64,000 nt of DNA from Pseudoduganella danionis (GCF_009720775.1 NZ_WNKW01000002.1:124001-188000); one strand, 5' to 3'. Counted from the first letter of the stretch, positions 26,968 through 36,375 are shown. A program made the numbers and translations. The notes: a model not told the origin generated them from the sequence alone.

Positions 26968-29634
26968 CTATTCATCCGAATTATTGAATTCACCGAGGAA
27001 GATCAAGGCCGGTGCGGGGCGTGCCGTGTAGCCAAGGTCCCGCACTGGATCGATGCCTGCCTGCTGCAGATAGTTCCAGTGATCGTCCGAGTTGTACTGG
27101 GCTGGCCGGTAGGATAGAGCCCCCTTCTTGTTCCAGTCCGACCACGGCGTGAGCCGGTTGATATGCGTGCCGATGCGCGAATTGAGCACCACCATCTTGC
27201 CGACTGCTTCCAGCGAGGTGCGCGCCACCGTGCCTTTCGGCGCCTGATAGCCATTGCTGGTGCCGTAGCTGCAGGTATAGCCATCCACCGCCACGGGCGC
27301 GTACGGGCTGCAGCGGGCGCTGTGGAACCACTGGCGCAACAGGGAGAATTTTCCGGCGCGGGCGTTGACCGAATTGTCGTGCGTGAAATGGCACTGGTCG
27401 AACACGAAGCCGTAGCGGGTGTTAAGGTGGGTATCGGGCGCAGCAACGTAAGAGGTGCCACGGTCGCCTAGCGTGCGGATTTCGCTCTGGTAGAAATAGG
27501 CTGTGCTGTCGCCGAAGATGAAGTCCACATCGCCTTCGATGTAGGACTTGTTGAAGAAGCTGCGGCTGGTGCTGCCGATCTGCGGTGATTTCAGGTACAG
27601 CGTGTCCTGAAAACCGAGCAGGCGGATACTTTCGAACTGCGCCTTGTCAGCCCCATCCACCTGCAGGGCCAGCGCCTGATGGTGCACGTTGTTGATATTC
27701 GGGAGTTCCTCGGCGCGGGCGTTGCCGATATCCTTGTTGTAGCCGTTTTCGAAGGTCAGATTACGCGCCTGAAAACCGTTATTCTGTACCCACACCGTTG
27801 CTGTCGCCATCGTGCCTATCTGTGGGCGGTCTTTGACGGTGGCGTACATGGCCTGTACTTCCGGCGCTGCATCGTTGAATTGCGCACCATGGCGGGCAAT
27901 GTACTCGGCGCCGGAATTCGAGGCGTCCAGCTTGGCGGTGATACGGGTAGCGCTGGCGTCCCTGCCTTCACCGTACATGGTCAATGGTGCGGTGACTGCT
28001 GGCACGTAGACCAGTTCATGGTAGATGCCCGGTCTGATCAGCAGGTATAGCCGGCGCGCCGGATCGCGCTTGCTGCCGCTAATGGCGCGGTTGACGGCCT
28101 GCTGCACGGTGCGGAACATCTTGACGCCATCGGCCGCTGCGTTCTGGTCGACTATGTAGTCCGGCGTGAAGCTGACGCCGCGTGCCAGCGGGTCATTCAG
28201 CGGATCCCAAGGATCGACGCGCTCCTTGCCTGCCATGCCGACGAACTTCAGTACTTCGCTATAACTGTATAGCTTGGCCTGCTCCAGACTTAACTGGGGC
28301 CGGCTGGCGCGCGCCACCAATTCGGGGTAGGGCAGCAGGCGCTGTTCGCAATTGCTGCGGCCGGATTTGTCTGCGCTATCCACAGTGCCGTTGACGTTGG
28401 CAAATTCGATGGCACTGGCGCTGCCCTGCGCCACTGATACCTGATCGAGCTTTACTTGCAGCGGATGGGCTGCATCATAGCCGGCGATGACTACGCGGCC
28501 GGGCGTCACACTATGCACGGATTCCAGTGCAATGTTGCGGTACAGCGGTATCAGTTTGCCGCTAGCGCGCGGATTGTAGCGCGTGCTGATATCGATCGGT
28601 GTCTTGACGTTGCGCTGGCAGACGTCTCGGTAGCGCACCTGTTCGACGACGCCGCCGCGCGAAATATCGCTCTTGATGCGCAGACCGGAAGTGGTGCCGT
28701 CGAGCGTCAGGTCTTCTACCAGCACACGGCGTACACCGCCATTGGTTTCGCTACCGATGGACATGCCGTGGCCACTGTAGAAATGGTTGTGCAGCACCGA
28801 GATATTTTCCGACGGGCCGCTGCTGTTGGCCTTGATGGCGATGTTGTCGTCGCCCGTGCGGATATAGCTGTGCGCAATGGTGATATTGCGCGACGAGATA
28901 GGATCGATGCCATCCGTGTTACGCGCCGTCGCCGGCGTATCGATGCGCACACCCCAGGCGGTAAAGCCGTCCACACCATTGAGCGTGACATGGAAGTTGG
29001 GCGAATTGCGCAAGGCGATGTGGTGCAGCGTGAAATTGCGCGAGCCGGTCACTTCGATCAGGCGCGGCACGTTTTGGTGCCCGTCCTCTTTCTGGGCGCG
29101 GCGTGCCAGTTGCCACCACGATTCGCTCAGGCCTTCCACCACACGGCCACCTTGGCCGTCGATGATCCCTTCGCCATAGATGCCGCTGCCTTCGGTATTC
29201 TGGGCGCTGATGAAAGGCTTGCAGCCTTTGCTGGCATCAGTGATCTTGCCGCAAGTGCCTGCGCCACGGTCATACAGCTTAGGGTTGCGGCTGGCGTAAA
29301 GCGTGACGCCGTGATCGATCAGCAGACTGACGCCGCTGCGCAGAGTGAGCGGGCCGGCGACGAACTCGTTCTGGCCGGCAGCGGCACTCAGGCGTACTGC
29401 CTGACCGGTCTCACAATGGTCGATGGCTTGCTGGATGCGTGCAGTATCGTCGCTTGCGGAAATAGCGGCTGACGTGGAAGCCGGCGTGGAGGCGGCTGCC
29501 GTCGCCATCAGCGTGCTGCAGGTGGGCGGCACAAGCGGTTCCTGTACGTTGCGGCTATCTTGCGCCTGTGCCGGTAGCGTGACGGCGCAGAGCAGGCTGG
29601 CCGTCAGGGCCAGATCAGGCAAGCCGCGCTTCAT
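26968..29634 (-). CDS. Fused GH28 polygalacturonase and CE8 pectin methylesterase
   Basis: The 888-residue secreted protein starts with a Sec signal (LTASLLCAVTLPAQAQ). Residues about 60-400 are GH28 with all blocks: NTDGID (about 239), GDDNIAIK, SGHGMSIGSE (about 287) and GLRIKSD (about 318). Residues about 500-885 are a CE8 esterase with HHQALALQVDG, GFQDTLYL (about 676) and GDVDFIFGD (about 703), giving the Gln and the Asp pair. The usual LGRPW motif is not seen; a possible replacement Arg lies in GTVARTSL (about 803). One protein would thus de-esterify and cut pectin. Its ATG overlaps the stop of the acetylesterase gene. Confidence 0.9.
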   Translation of the reverse strand: MKRGLPDLALTASLLCAVTLPAQAQDSRNVQEPLVPPTCSTLMATAAASTPASTSAAISASDDTARIQQAIDHCETGQAVRLSAAAGQNEFVAGPLTLRSGVSLLIDHGVTLYASRNPKLYDRGAGTCGKITDASKGCKPFISAQNTEGSGIYGEGIIDGQGGRVVEGLSESWWQLARRAQKEDGHQNVPRLIEVTGSRNFTLHHIALRNSPNFHVTLNGVDGFTAWGVRIDTPATARNTDGIDPISSRNITIAHSYIRTGDDNIAIKANSSGPSENISVLHNHFYSGHGMSIGSETNGGVRRVLVEDLTLDGTTSGLRIKSDISRGGVVEQVRYRDVCQRNVKTPIDISTRYNPRASGKLIPLYRNIALESVHSVTPGRVVIAGYDAAHPLQVKLDQVSVAQGSASAIEFANVNGTVDSADKSGRSNCEQRLLPYPELVARASRPQLSLEQAKLYSYSEVLKFVGMAGKERVDPWDPLNDPLARGVSFTPDYIVDQNAAADGVKMFRTVQQAVNRAISGSKRDPARRLYLLIRPGIYHELVYVPAVTAPLTMYGEGRDASATRITAKLDASNSGAEYIARHGAQFNDAAPEVQAMYATVKDRPQIGTMATATVWVQNNGFQARNLTFENGYNKDIGNARAEELPNINNVHHQALALQVDGADKAQFESIRLLGFQDTLYLKSPQIGSTSRSFFNKSYIEGDVDFIFGDSTAYFYQSEIRTLGDRGTSYVAAPDTHLNTRYGFVFDQCHFTHDNSVNARAGKFSLLRQWFHSARCSPYAPVAVDGYTCSYGTSNGYQAPKGTVARTSLEAVGKMVVLNSRIGTHINRLTPWSDWNKKGALSYRPAQYNSDDHWNYLQQAGIDPVRDLGYTARPAPALIFLGEFNNSDE

Positions 29635-30437
29635 TGCTCGCTCTCTGGTTTGAAGTAGCCAGCCGTCTCCGGCAACGCGCGCTTGATTTCATCCATCACC
29701 ATGCGCGAGAAATAGGCTGCGCCCTTGCTGCCCACGTGGGTGCGGTCAAAAGCGGACTTCGCCGCGCCGGCCACTTCCACCTTGGTGCTGCCGTTAGCGG
29801 CGTCGTTGAAGTTGTCCGGCCGTGGTACCACCGCCAGCGTATCCGCCTGGTCCTGTCCCATGGCCTGTACGGCGGCATAGCTCTCGGCATTCAGATCGAG
29901 CAGCGCAACCTGCTGTTCGGTGGCCGTCGCGCGGACTACCTCCGCCCAGGGCTGCAGATTATTCTCGAGCACCTTGTCCTTGAAGGTGCGGCGCGTCAGT
30001 GGCGTGACCAGCACAGGGATGCCGCCCAGTGCGCGTACTTCGCGTACGTAGCGCGCCATATTGACGGGGAATTCGGTTTTCAGGTCGGTCGAGCGGCCCG
30101 GTTTCCCCGGCTGGTCGTTGTGACCGAACTGGATCAGCACATAGGTGCTGCGGTAGGCGGCGCTGCCGCGCAACAGGCCTTCCACCTCATCCCAGCGCCC
30201 CTCGACACGGAAGCTGCCCGAGCTGCGGCCACCTTTGGCCAGATTCAGACAGGTGTGGGCGCGGTTGACGCGCGCGCAGAAGGCGTCGCCGTAGCCGCTG
30301 CTGTTCGCCATGGTGGAGTCGCCCACCAGCAGTATGCGGATCGGTTTGGCGGGAACGTCGGCAGCATGGCTGCTGGCGATGCCGAGCATCAGGGGGCTTG
30401 CCAGCGCTGCGGTGCGGCAGAATCGGAACATGTTCAT
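29631..30437 (-). CDS. Rhamnogalacturonan acetylesterase (CE12, SGNH hydrolase)
   Basis: The 268-residue exported esterase has a signal peptide (FRFCRTAALASPLMLGIASSHA), the GDSTMA block with the nucleophile Ser, the GGRSSGSFR block with Gly, IQFGHNDQPGK with Asn, and the FDRTHVGSKGA block with the catalytic His (Asp in DRTH). This is the CE12 pattern for removing acetyl groups from rhamnogalacturonan or pectin. The open frame extends to 30491, but this would cross the terminator at 30451-30488, so the ATG at 30437 is the true start. It is coupled by a four-base overlap to the fused GH28-CE8 gene. Confidence 0.9.
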   Translation of the reverse strand: MNMFRFCRTAALASPLMLGIASSHAADVPAKPIRILLVGDSTMANSSGYGDAFCARVNRAHTCLNLAKGGRSSGSFRVEGRWDEVEGLLRGSAAYRSTYVLIQFGHNDQPGKPGRSTDLKTEFPVNMARYVREVRALGGIPVLVTPLTRRTFKDKVLENNLQPWAEVVRATATEQQVALLDLNAESYAAVQAMGQDQADTLAVVPRPDNFNDAANGSTKVEVAGAAKSAFDRTHVGSKGAAYFSRMVMDEIKRALPETAGYFKPESEQ

Positions 30438-30450
30438 GGATGGTTCAGCG

Positions 30451-30488
30451 TATAAAAAAAGCGCCGGCCATAGACTAGACCGGCGCTT
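30451..30488 (-). terminator. Rho-independent terminator after the second GH28 gene
   Basis: On the minus strand AAGCGCCGG and CCGGCGCTT (30459-30488) form a nine-pair stem followed by seven T. It separates the GH28 copy 2 transcript from the acetylesterase-esterase-GH28 genes and so sets the start of the acetylesterase gene. Confidence 0.9.
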
Positions 30489-30492
30489 CAAC

Positions 30493-32385
30493 TCAGGCGG
30501 AGAGAGTTTGATTGATCACCTTGCCGGCGATCTTGACGTTTTTCAGCTTCAGATCTTTCACGTTGTACAGATACAGCGGCTGATCGGCCTTGACCGGCGT
30601 GCCCAGATCACAGTCGCTGATCTCGATATCGGACACGGGCAGAATGGTAGGCTTGCCCGGACCGTTGTAGTCCGACGCCACCGGCCCCAGTACCACCACG
30701 GCCTGATAGCACGAGTAGTTGCCGGCCTTGGTCGGTGCATTTGCGCAGGTCACGTTGGAAATGCGTACATGGCTCACGCTAGGCGGACGGATACGCACGT
30801 TATCGTTGATCGGATCGTAGCCGCAATCGATGGTGATGATGCCACCGGCCGATGTGGCCACCGTCTTGGTCGGGATCAGCGAACCGGGCAAGGTCGAATA
30901 GAACGCGGGCGTGGTGCGGATGCCGTTAGGGATATGCACATTACGCACATGCATATTGCGCAGGTAGCCACCGCGGCTCATATTGGTCTTGAGCCGTATC
31001 GCGATGTTCAGCGGATCGGTCTTCCAGTGCGCGTTTTCGAACACCAGATCCTGCGCATAGATGTTCTCTATTCCGCCCGACATGATGCTGCCCAGCGTCA
31101 GTGCGCCGTGGCCACTCTGCATGCGGCAATTCTGGATCACGATGTCCTTGGCTGGTCCGAACTGGATGTCCGGTCCTTTGCCCGAGTCGATCGCGATGCA
31201 GTCGTCGCCTGTATTGAAGTGGCAGTCTTCGATCAGCACATTGGTGCACGATTCCGGATCGAAGCCGTCGCTGTTCGGCCCCATGCTGTTGGCATACACC
31301 TTCTTCACGTGCATGTTGTGGCAGTTGACGGGATTGTGCTGCCAGAACGGCGTGTTGGTGGTCTGATAGCCTTCGAACAGCACATTGGTGCAGCTAATGA
31401 ACTGCACCATGTGCGGCCGCAGATAGTGGCCGATGCCGAAGATGCGCTTCTCCACTGGTACGCGGGCTTCCGCCAGCGAACGCAGGAAGTAGGAATCGGT
31501 GCGCCACTTGTCGTTCGGCCCCTGGATGAACAGGGCTTCTTCCTCGCTCAGGTGCGGCGCTACTTCGCGCAGCGACACGGGATTGATAGGGTTGACGTGC
31601 ACTTCCGTTTTGCCCTTGGTGTGCTTGACGTAGTTGCCCGTACCGGCAGCAATGTCGCCGGCCCAGTTAGGCTTTTCGCGGCCCTTCCACGACCACCAGC
31701 AATCCGTGTCGCCATCAAACGTCACACCAGCCTGACCATCGAGGATGCTGGTCCAGTCCTCGCCCGTGAGAGCGATGTTGTTCTGGCCGTGGGCATACAC
31801 CATGGACGAGTAGTTGAGCAGGTCGTTGCCTTCCCAGCGTGTGATGGAGAGCTTGCCGTGCTTGCCGCAGTCGTAGGCGCCATAGCGGGCATAGTCGAGC
31901 GGGTTGTTGCTGAAGTAGACGTGGGCCCCCGCTTTCAGATGCACGTGCACGTTCGACAGCAGCACGATAGGGCCGGCGCAGTACCAGTTCCCGCCCGGGA
32001 TCACCACACGGCCACCACCGGCCTTGTGGCAGGCGGCGATCGCCGCAGCGATAGCAGGGTAGCAGTCGTGCGAACCGGCCACCGGTGTTTGCAGCGTGTC
32101 GGATTCGGTGAAGGAAGTCCATGCCGTGACGGCACGTACTTCACAGGTCTTGGCGCCGTAAGCCGTGACGAGGAAATCTTCGTCACGGAACTTGACGGGA
32201 TGGCGTACCCGCTTGACGATCGCTGCGGCGGCCTGCCACGGATCGTCGGCCCGGGCCGCCGCCATCGCTGCTGGCCCGAAGCCGCCGAGGGTGCTGCTTG
32301 CACCCACGGCCGACAGGGTCCGCAGGAAGCGGCGACGGCCCGGGCCTGCCACCGTTGCTGATACTTGCTGTTCCAGTTTAGACAT
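30493..32385 (-). CDS. GH28 polygalacturonase, Tat signal (copy 2)
   Basis: The 630-residue protein has a clear twin-arginine signal (GRRRFLRTLSAVGASSTLGG) and a GH28 beta-helix: NSDGFDPESC, NTGDDCIAIDSG, SGHGALTLGS and AIRLKTNMSRGGYLRN. It shares most blocks and length with copy 1 at 25116, including the unusual N-terminal WYCAGPIVL(R/L)SNVHVHL region and the IGHYLRPPM-type loop. The pair arose by duplication with the fused enzyme and acetylesterase genes now between them. It lies 10 bases downstream of the TonB receptor gene, so it is probably co-transcribed with it and ends at the terminator above. Confidence 0.92.
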   Translation of the reverse strand: MSKLEQQVSATVAGPGRRRFLRTLSAVGASSTLGGFGPAAMAAARADDPWQAAAAIVKRVRHPVKFRDEDFLVTAYGAKTCEVRAVTAWTSFTESDTLQTPVAGSHDCYPAIAAAIAACHKAGGGRVVIPGGNWYCAGPIVLLSNVHVHLKAGAHVYFSNNPLDYARYGAYDCGKHGKLSITRWEGNDLLNYSSMVYAHGQNNIALTGEDWTSILDGQAGVTFDGDTDCWWSWKGREKPNWAGDIAAGTGNYVKHTKGKTEVHVNPINPVSLREVAPHLSEEEALFIQGPNDKWRTDSYFLRSLAEARVPVEKRIFGIGHYLRPHMVQFISCTNVLFEGYQTTNTPFWQHNPVNCHNMHVKKVYANSMGPNSDGFDPESCTNVLIEDCHFNTGDDCIAIDSGKGPDIQFGPAKDIVIQNCRMQSGHGALTLGSIMSGGIENIYAQDLVFENAHWKTDPLNIAIRLKTNMSRGGYLRNMHVRNVHIPNGIRTTPAFYSTLPGSLIPTKTVATSAGGIITIDCGYDPINDNVRIRPPSVSHVRISNVTCANAPTKAGNYSCYQAVVVLGPVASDYNGPGKPTILPVSDIEISDCDLGTPVKADQPLYLYNVKDLKLKNVKIAGKVINQTLSA

Positions 32386-32395
32386 CTAGACTCCG

Positions 32396-35110
32396 TTAGA
32401 ACGAGTAGGTAGCACGTACGTTGTAGGCGCGGCCGATAGGGCTGGCGGCGCTGCTCAGGTAACCGAAGCTATACAGGCTGCTGTTGGTGACTGGCGGATT
32501 CACGTTGAACAGATTGGTGATACCGGCGGTAACCGAGATGTTCTTGAAGCCGCTGTAGGTGGTCGTCATGTTCCACACCTTGTAGGAATTGATGTTGCGC
32601 CAGTACTGCTGCGCCACCAGATTCTGGTCGGTGTATTTGGAGTTGTAGTTCTGGGTCAGTTGGCTGTTCCAGTTGCCGGCAGCCCAGTTCAGTTTCAGCG
32701 TGTGCTTCCAGCGGTAGGTAATGATAGGGAAGCTGGAGGTGGTGCCATTGCTGGCCAGACCGAACTGACCGACGTTGGAAACATAAGGGCTGCCTTTATC
32801 CAGTTGGTTGTCGAACTGGGTCAGGTAGGTGCCGTCGAGCGAAACCTTGAAGGTGCCGAACGAAGTTTTCGGGAACATGTAGGCGGCCGATACGTCGATA
32901 CCGGCAGCTTTCTGGCCACCCAGATTCATGGTGGTGTTCTTGATGTAGTTGATGGTGCCGTCGGCATTACGCACGAAGTAGGCCGCGTATTTCACTGGAT
33001 CGAGGAAGTAGACCTGCTCTGGCAGATTGGCCAGCATGTCGGTCATCTTGATGTTCCAGTAGTCGAGCGAGATCGACGAGCTCGAAGTCGGCTCGAACAC
33101 GGTACCCAGCGTGAAGCCGCGGGATTTTTCCGGCACCAGTTCCGAGTTGGAGCCGGTCTGCTTAGGCAGCGTAGTGTTGCAGACGGTGGAAGCCACATAG
33201 CCCGGCAGAGCTTTGCCGGTGCCCGCTACACCCGGCGTGCCGCCCGGGCAGAGTACCGGATCATCCCATTTGGCAGCGGTCAGGCCGGTGGCGCCGGGCA
33301 GGCGGTAGCCGTAGCGGTCGAACAGGGTCGGTGCGCGGAAGCCGGTGTTGGCCGAACCGCGGAACATCAGCTGTTTCGAAGGCTCGTAGCGGAAGCTGAT
33401 TTTCGGATTGATGGTGTTACCGAAATCGCTGAAATGGTCGTCACGTACAGCGGCATTCAGCTCCAGCGTTTTGGTCAGCGGCATATTCAGCTCGGCGAAC
33501 AGTGCGGCCACATTGCGCTGGCCTTCGCCGTGCGATGGCGAGCTGTTGGCGTAGGTGACTTCGCCCGACAGCGGCAGCTTGGTATCTTCCGTGGTGTCGC
33601 GGTGCAGGTCGGCACCGAGTGCCAGTGCCAGCGCGCCGCCTTCCAGATCCATCAGCGAACGGCTAGCCGTTACGTCGATGCCGGTGAAGGTCGATTTGGA
33701 AGTACGGTTCTTCTGGCCGTCCACCTTGATGGTTTCCAGATAGGCTTTGCCGTCGGCATCCTGCAGGCCGAATGGATTGAGCTGGCCGCCTTTCAGACCA
33801 TCGAGCAGGCCCTGACCTTTAACGTAACCCGAGTGGTAGTAGTTATCGCGGTTCGAGATACCGATGACCAGACCGGCCTTGTAGTCCCATGCACCGATTT
33901 TGCCTTCGTCGCTAATGGCGAAGCGCTGGTTGAGCTGGACGTCTTTGGTGGTGGCCAGACCCAGATCGGCCACAGCCCACGTCACCGTCAGCGGTGCGTT
34001 GTTCAGGCCAGCGACGGCAGGTACGCCGCCCGCTTTGCCCGGATACCATTTACTGGTCGATGGCAGCGTTGCTGCGACACCGTTGACGGCCAGTGCATTG
34101 GTCGGGTTCTTGGTGCCGAGGATGAACTCTTCGCCGCGCGAATAGTCCATGGTGATCACGTGATCTTCGCTGAGTTTCTTGGCGGCGCGCGCATAGAAGG
34201 TCACCTGCTGGTTGGCATACAGCGCCGTGCCGTACTCGTTGGCGTTGAGGATACAAGTGCCTTTCTGGCCGCTGATCGAGTAGGGCGCCAGACAGCCGGT
34301 GCTGCCGTATGGGTTCTGCGCCGTCTTGTTGGTGGCGGTGGTGAAGTTGGCCGGCGTAGCATTGCCGCCCGTGCCCAGCGTTGGCGCGCGGCCTATGCTG
34401 GTCAGCAGCTCGGCCGAGCTCAGGTCGGCGCGATCGGAGGAGGCCAGACGGGTGCGCTGGTGCGCATCGATAGTGCCGTAGAAGCTCCAGCCGTCGCGTT
34501 CCAGATTGCCCTTGCCCCAGGTGATGCTGGCGCGTTGTTCGTCGCCGCCGCCATTGCGCTCCGGCTGTACCGCCTGACCCGTCAGCGACAGGCCTTCGAA
34601 CGAGGTCTTGGTGATGAAGTTGACCACGCCCCCGATGGCGTCCGAGCCGTAGATCGAGGAAGCACCGTCACGCAGAATTTCCACGCGGGCGATCGCGCTC
34701 ATCGGGATTACGTCCAGATTGGCGTAGCCGTCGGCAATCGCCTCGTTGGCCATACGGCGGCCATTCAGCAGCACCAGCGTGCGGTTCACACCGAGGCCGC
34801 GCAGATTGATGTTTGTGCCCGAACCGGCGTTCGATGGTGCCAGCGAGGCCGATTGCGGCAGCGTCATCATCACGTCGGCCAGCGTAGTCATGCCCTGCTT
34901 GATGAAGTCTTCGGCTTTGACAGTGCTGACTGGCAGCGATGCTTCCGTGGCCAGACGCTTGATGCTGGAACCGGTCACTTCCACGCGGGTGATGGCGCCT
35001 TCGCCATTCTGTTGTGCAGCGGCCTGATTGGCCAGGGTCAGTACGGCCACCGTGATGGCCGACAGCAGCAAGCGAGGTTGTGCAGAGCGTTGCTGTGCGG
35101 GCTGTTTCAT
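32396..35110 (-). CDS. TonB-dependent outer membrane receptor
   Basis: The 904-residue receptor has a signal peptide (LLSAITVAVLTLANQAAAQ), a plug domain (residues about 50-170, with EDFIKQGMTTLADVMMTLPQ and RGLGVNRTLVLLNGRRMANEAIADG) and a 22-strand barrel ending in a Phe (RAYNVRATYSF). Its place upstream of the pectinolytic genes, in one transcription unit with GH28 copy 2, indicates uptake of oligogalacturonides or similar pectin fragments across the outer membrane. No SusD-like partner is present, which fits proteobacteria. A ribosome site (AGGAG) lies six bases before the ATG. Confidence 0.93.
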   Translation of the reverse strand: MKQPAQQRSAQPRLLLSAITVAVLTLANQAAAQQNGEGAITRVEVTGSSIKRLATEASLPVSTVKAEDFIKQGMTTLADVMMTLPQSASLAPSNAGSGTNINLRGLGVNRTLVLLNGRRMANEAIADGYANLDVIPMSAIARVEILRDGASSIYGSDAIGGVVNFITKTSFEGLSLTGQAVQPERNGGGDEQRASITWGKGNLERDGWSFYGTIDAHQRTRLASSDRADLSSAELLTSIGRAPTLGTGGNATPANFTTATNKTAQNPYGSTGCLAPYSISGQKGTCILNANEYGTALYANQQVTFYARAAKKLSEDHVITMDYSRGEEFILGTKNPTNALAVNGVAATLPSTSKWYPGKAGGVPAVAGLNNAPLTVTWAVADLGLATTKDVQLNQRFAISDEGKIGAWDYKAGLVIGISNRDNYYHSGYVKGQGLLDGLKGGQLNPFGLQDADGKAYLETIKVDGQKNRTSKSTFTGIDVTASRSLMDLEGGALALALGADLHRDTTEDTKLPLSGEVTYANSSPSHGEGQRNVAALFAELNMPLTKTLELNAAVRDDHFSDFGNTINPKISFRYEPSKQLMFRGSANTGFRAPTLFDRYGYRLPGATGLTAAKWDDPVLCPGGTPGVAGTGKALPGYVASTVCNTTLPKQTGSNSELVPEKSRGFTLGTVFEPTSSSSISLDYWNIKMTDMLANLPEQVYFLDPVKYAAYFVRNADGTINYIKNTTMNLGGQKAAGIDVSAAYMFPKTSFGTFKVSLDGTYLTQFDNQLDKGSPYVSNVGQFGLASNGTTSSFPIITYRWKHTLKLNWAAGNWNSQLTQNYNSKYTDQNLVAQQYWRNINSYKVWNMTTTYSGFKNISVTAGITNLFNVNPPVTNSSLYSFGYLSSAASPIGRAYNVRATYSF

Positions 35111-35359
35111 ACGAGTCTCCTTGGTTTTTGAATAAAGTTATACGCGCGCTGAAAAGCGCAAGCGTGTGTGGAGCACCTCGCGTACTCCGTGCCGTTGAGA
35201 CGAGGGTCGCTGCGTTAAACGCGCGCCGAGGTCGCAAGCCGGTCGATAACTTGATTACTTTTTTATGCGCGGACCAGCAGCTAGGCTGGTCCTGCGGTAC
35301 TTCCTGCTGCTTATTTGCTGCTTATGTGCTGCTTATCTGCCACTGCAACGCGTCGGCTT

Positions 35360-36064
35360 TTAACCGCGCGAGAAGGTACGGGTCACGCGCTCGAGGTGGG
35401 AGCGCATGGCCTTACGTGCTGCAGCCGGATCGTGGGCGGCAATCGCCTCCAGAATACGGCGGTGATCCTTCAGGGTTTCCTGACGCAGTTCTTCGGTCTG
35501 GAAGTGTTCTTTCAGTTTGTGCCACAGACGGCCACGCTGATCCCACAGGTAGTTGAGCGAGCCAACCAGCGCGCTATTGCCGGTGGCGCGCGCAATCGAC
35601 AGGTGGAAGTTGCGGTCGGCCTGTTCGTTGCTGGCGTAGTTGTCGTGGTTCTTTTCCATTTCCTCGACCGCCTGCAGGATGGCGTCGATGGCACCATCGG
35701 TCGCCACGCGTGCTGCAATAGCAGCGATTTCCGATTCGATCAGGCGGCGTGCCGACAGCACTTCGAACGGACCCGGTCCGGCTTCGGCCAGTTCGGCTGC
35801 ACTCGGCTGCGCCTCTTCGCACACATACACGCCGGAGCCGCCACGCACCTCGATCACGCCACTGAGTTCCAGTGCAATCAGCGCTTCGCGCAGCGAGGCG
35901 CGGCTGACATTGAGCTTGGTGGACAGGTCACGCTCCGACGGCAGGCGTTCGCCACCGGCGATATGTTCATCGCGGATCAGGTCCTGTATGCGATTGGCCA
36001 CCACACGATACAGGCGCGGTTCGTGGGCGGAGCTATCGGCAACGGAAGACGGTTTTTTCTGCAT
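35360..36064 (-). CDS. FadR/GntR family regulator, second copy (likely hexuronate/aldarate responsive)
   Basis: The 234-residue protein has a winged helix (RLYRVVANRIQDLIRDEHIAGGERLPSERDLSTKLNVSRASLREALIALELSGVIEVRGGSGVYV) and an FCD domain with a metal-site pattern (ADRNFHLSIARATGNSAL, LKDHRRILEAIAAHDPAAARKAMRSHLERV). It resembles the UxuR/ExuR and LldR groups. It is transcribed away from garD, and the intervening region carries four related palindromes. The open frame reaches 36142, but that would run through one of them, so the ATG at 36064 is used. Binding and ligand are inferred. Confidence 0.88.
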   Translation of the reverse strand: MQKKPSSVADSSAHEPRLYRVVANRIQDLIRDEHIAGGERLPSERDLSTKLNVSRASLREALIALELSGVIEVRGGSGVYVCEEAQPSAAELAEAGPGPFEVLSARRLIESEIAAIAARVATDGAIDAILQAVEEMEKNHDNYASNEQADRNFHLSIARATGNSALVGSLNYLWDQRGRLWHKLKEHFQTEELRQETLKDHRRILEAIAAHDPAAARKAMRSHLERVTRTFSRG

Positions 36065-36101
36065 GGTCTCGTTATTCTCTTGGTAAGCATCTAAGTGCTT
36101 T

Positions 36102-36134
36102 GTGGTTAGGACAATTCTAAGGTGGTCAGACCAA
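36102..36134 (-). promoter_or_regulatory. Two operator-like sites before the second FadR-type regulator
   Basis: GTGGTCAGACCAA (36122-36134) matches 12 of 13 bases of GTGGTCNGACCAC. GTGGTTAGGACAA (36102-36114) matches nine, and lies 20 bases (two helical turns) from it. They overlap the likely promoter of the regulator and suggest autoregulation. Confidence 0.55.
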
Positions 36135-36249
36135 AGAAGCAATGTGGACTAGCCAAAATAATTTTTAGCTGTCATACTCGAATCGTGTTGTAGCGCTGAA
36201 TTATCGTGATTTACAAGGGTAAAGCCTTGAAAAATAAGCGATTTTACAC

Positions 36250-36310
36250 TGTGGTGCGTAGACCACAAAGTAGCGCCGGGGCGCTCCCCGCAAAGTGGCC
36301 TGACCACTTT
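36250..36310 (+). promoter_or_regulatory. Operator-like palindromes before garD
   Basis: AAAGTGGCCTGACCACTTT (36292-36310) is a near-perfect 19-base palindrome, 66 bases before the garD start, with a 12-of-13 match to GTGGTCNGACCAC. TGTGGTGCGTAGACCACA (36250-36267) carries the same half-sites spread by three extra bases. They lie in the promoter region of garD. Confidence 0.65.
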
Positions 36311-36375
36311 TTACCACACCTGCAACAGAAAAAAACAACGATATTCGAGACGCCGAACACAGCAAAGGACGCCAG

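Noticed and set aside
30310..32361. A 683-codon plus-strand frame opposite the second GH28 gene
   Set aside because: It mirrors the sense gene's codon bias (His/Val/Arg-rich) and would cross a strong terminator; no recognisable domain.
32660..35131. An 823-codon open frame on the plus strand opposite the TonB receptor
   Set aside because: It is an antisense shadow of a high-GC gene, lacks a ribosome site and shows no family pattern (Gln/Arg/Val-rich).
36065..36142. N-terminal extension of the second FadR-type regulator to 36142
   Set aside because: It would place two operator-like palindromes inside the gene; the family N-terminus begins at 36064.
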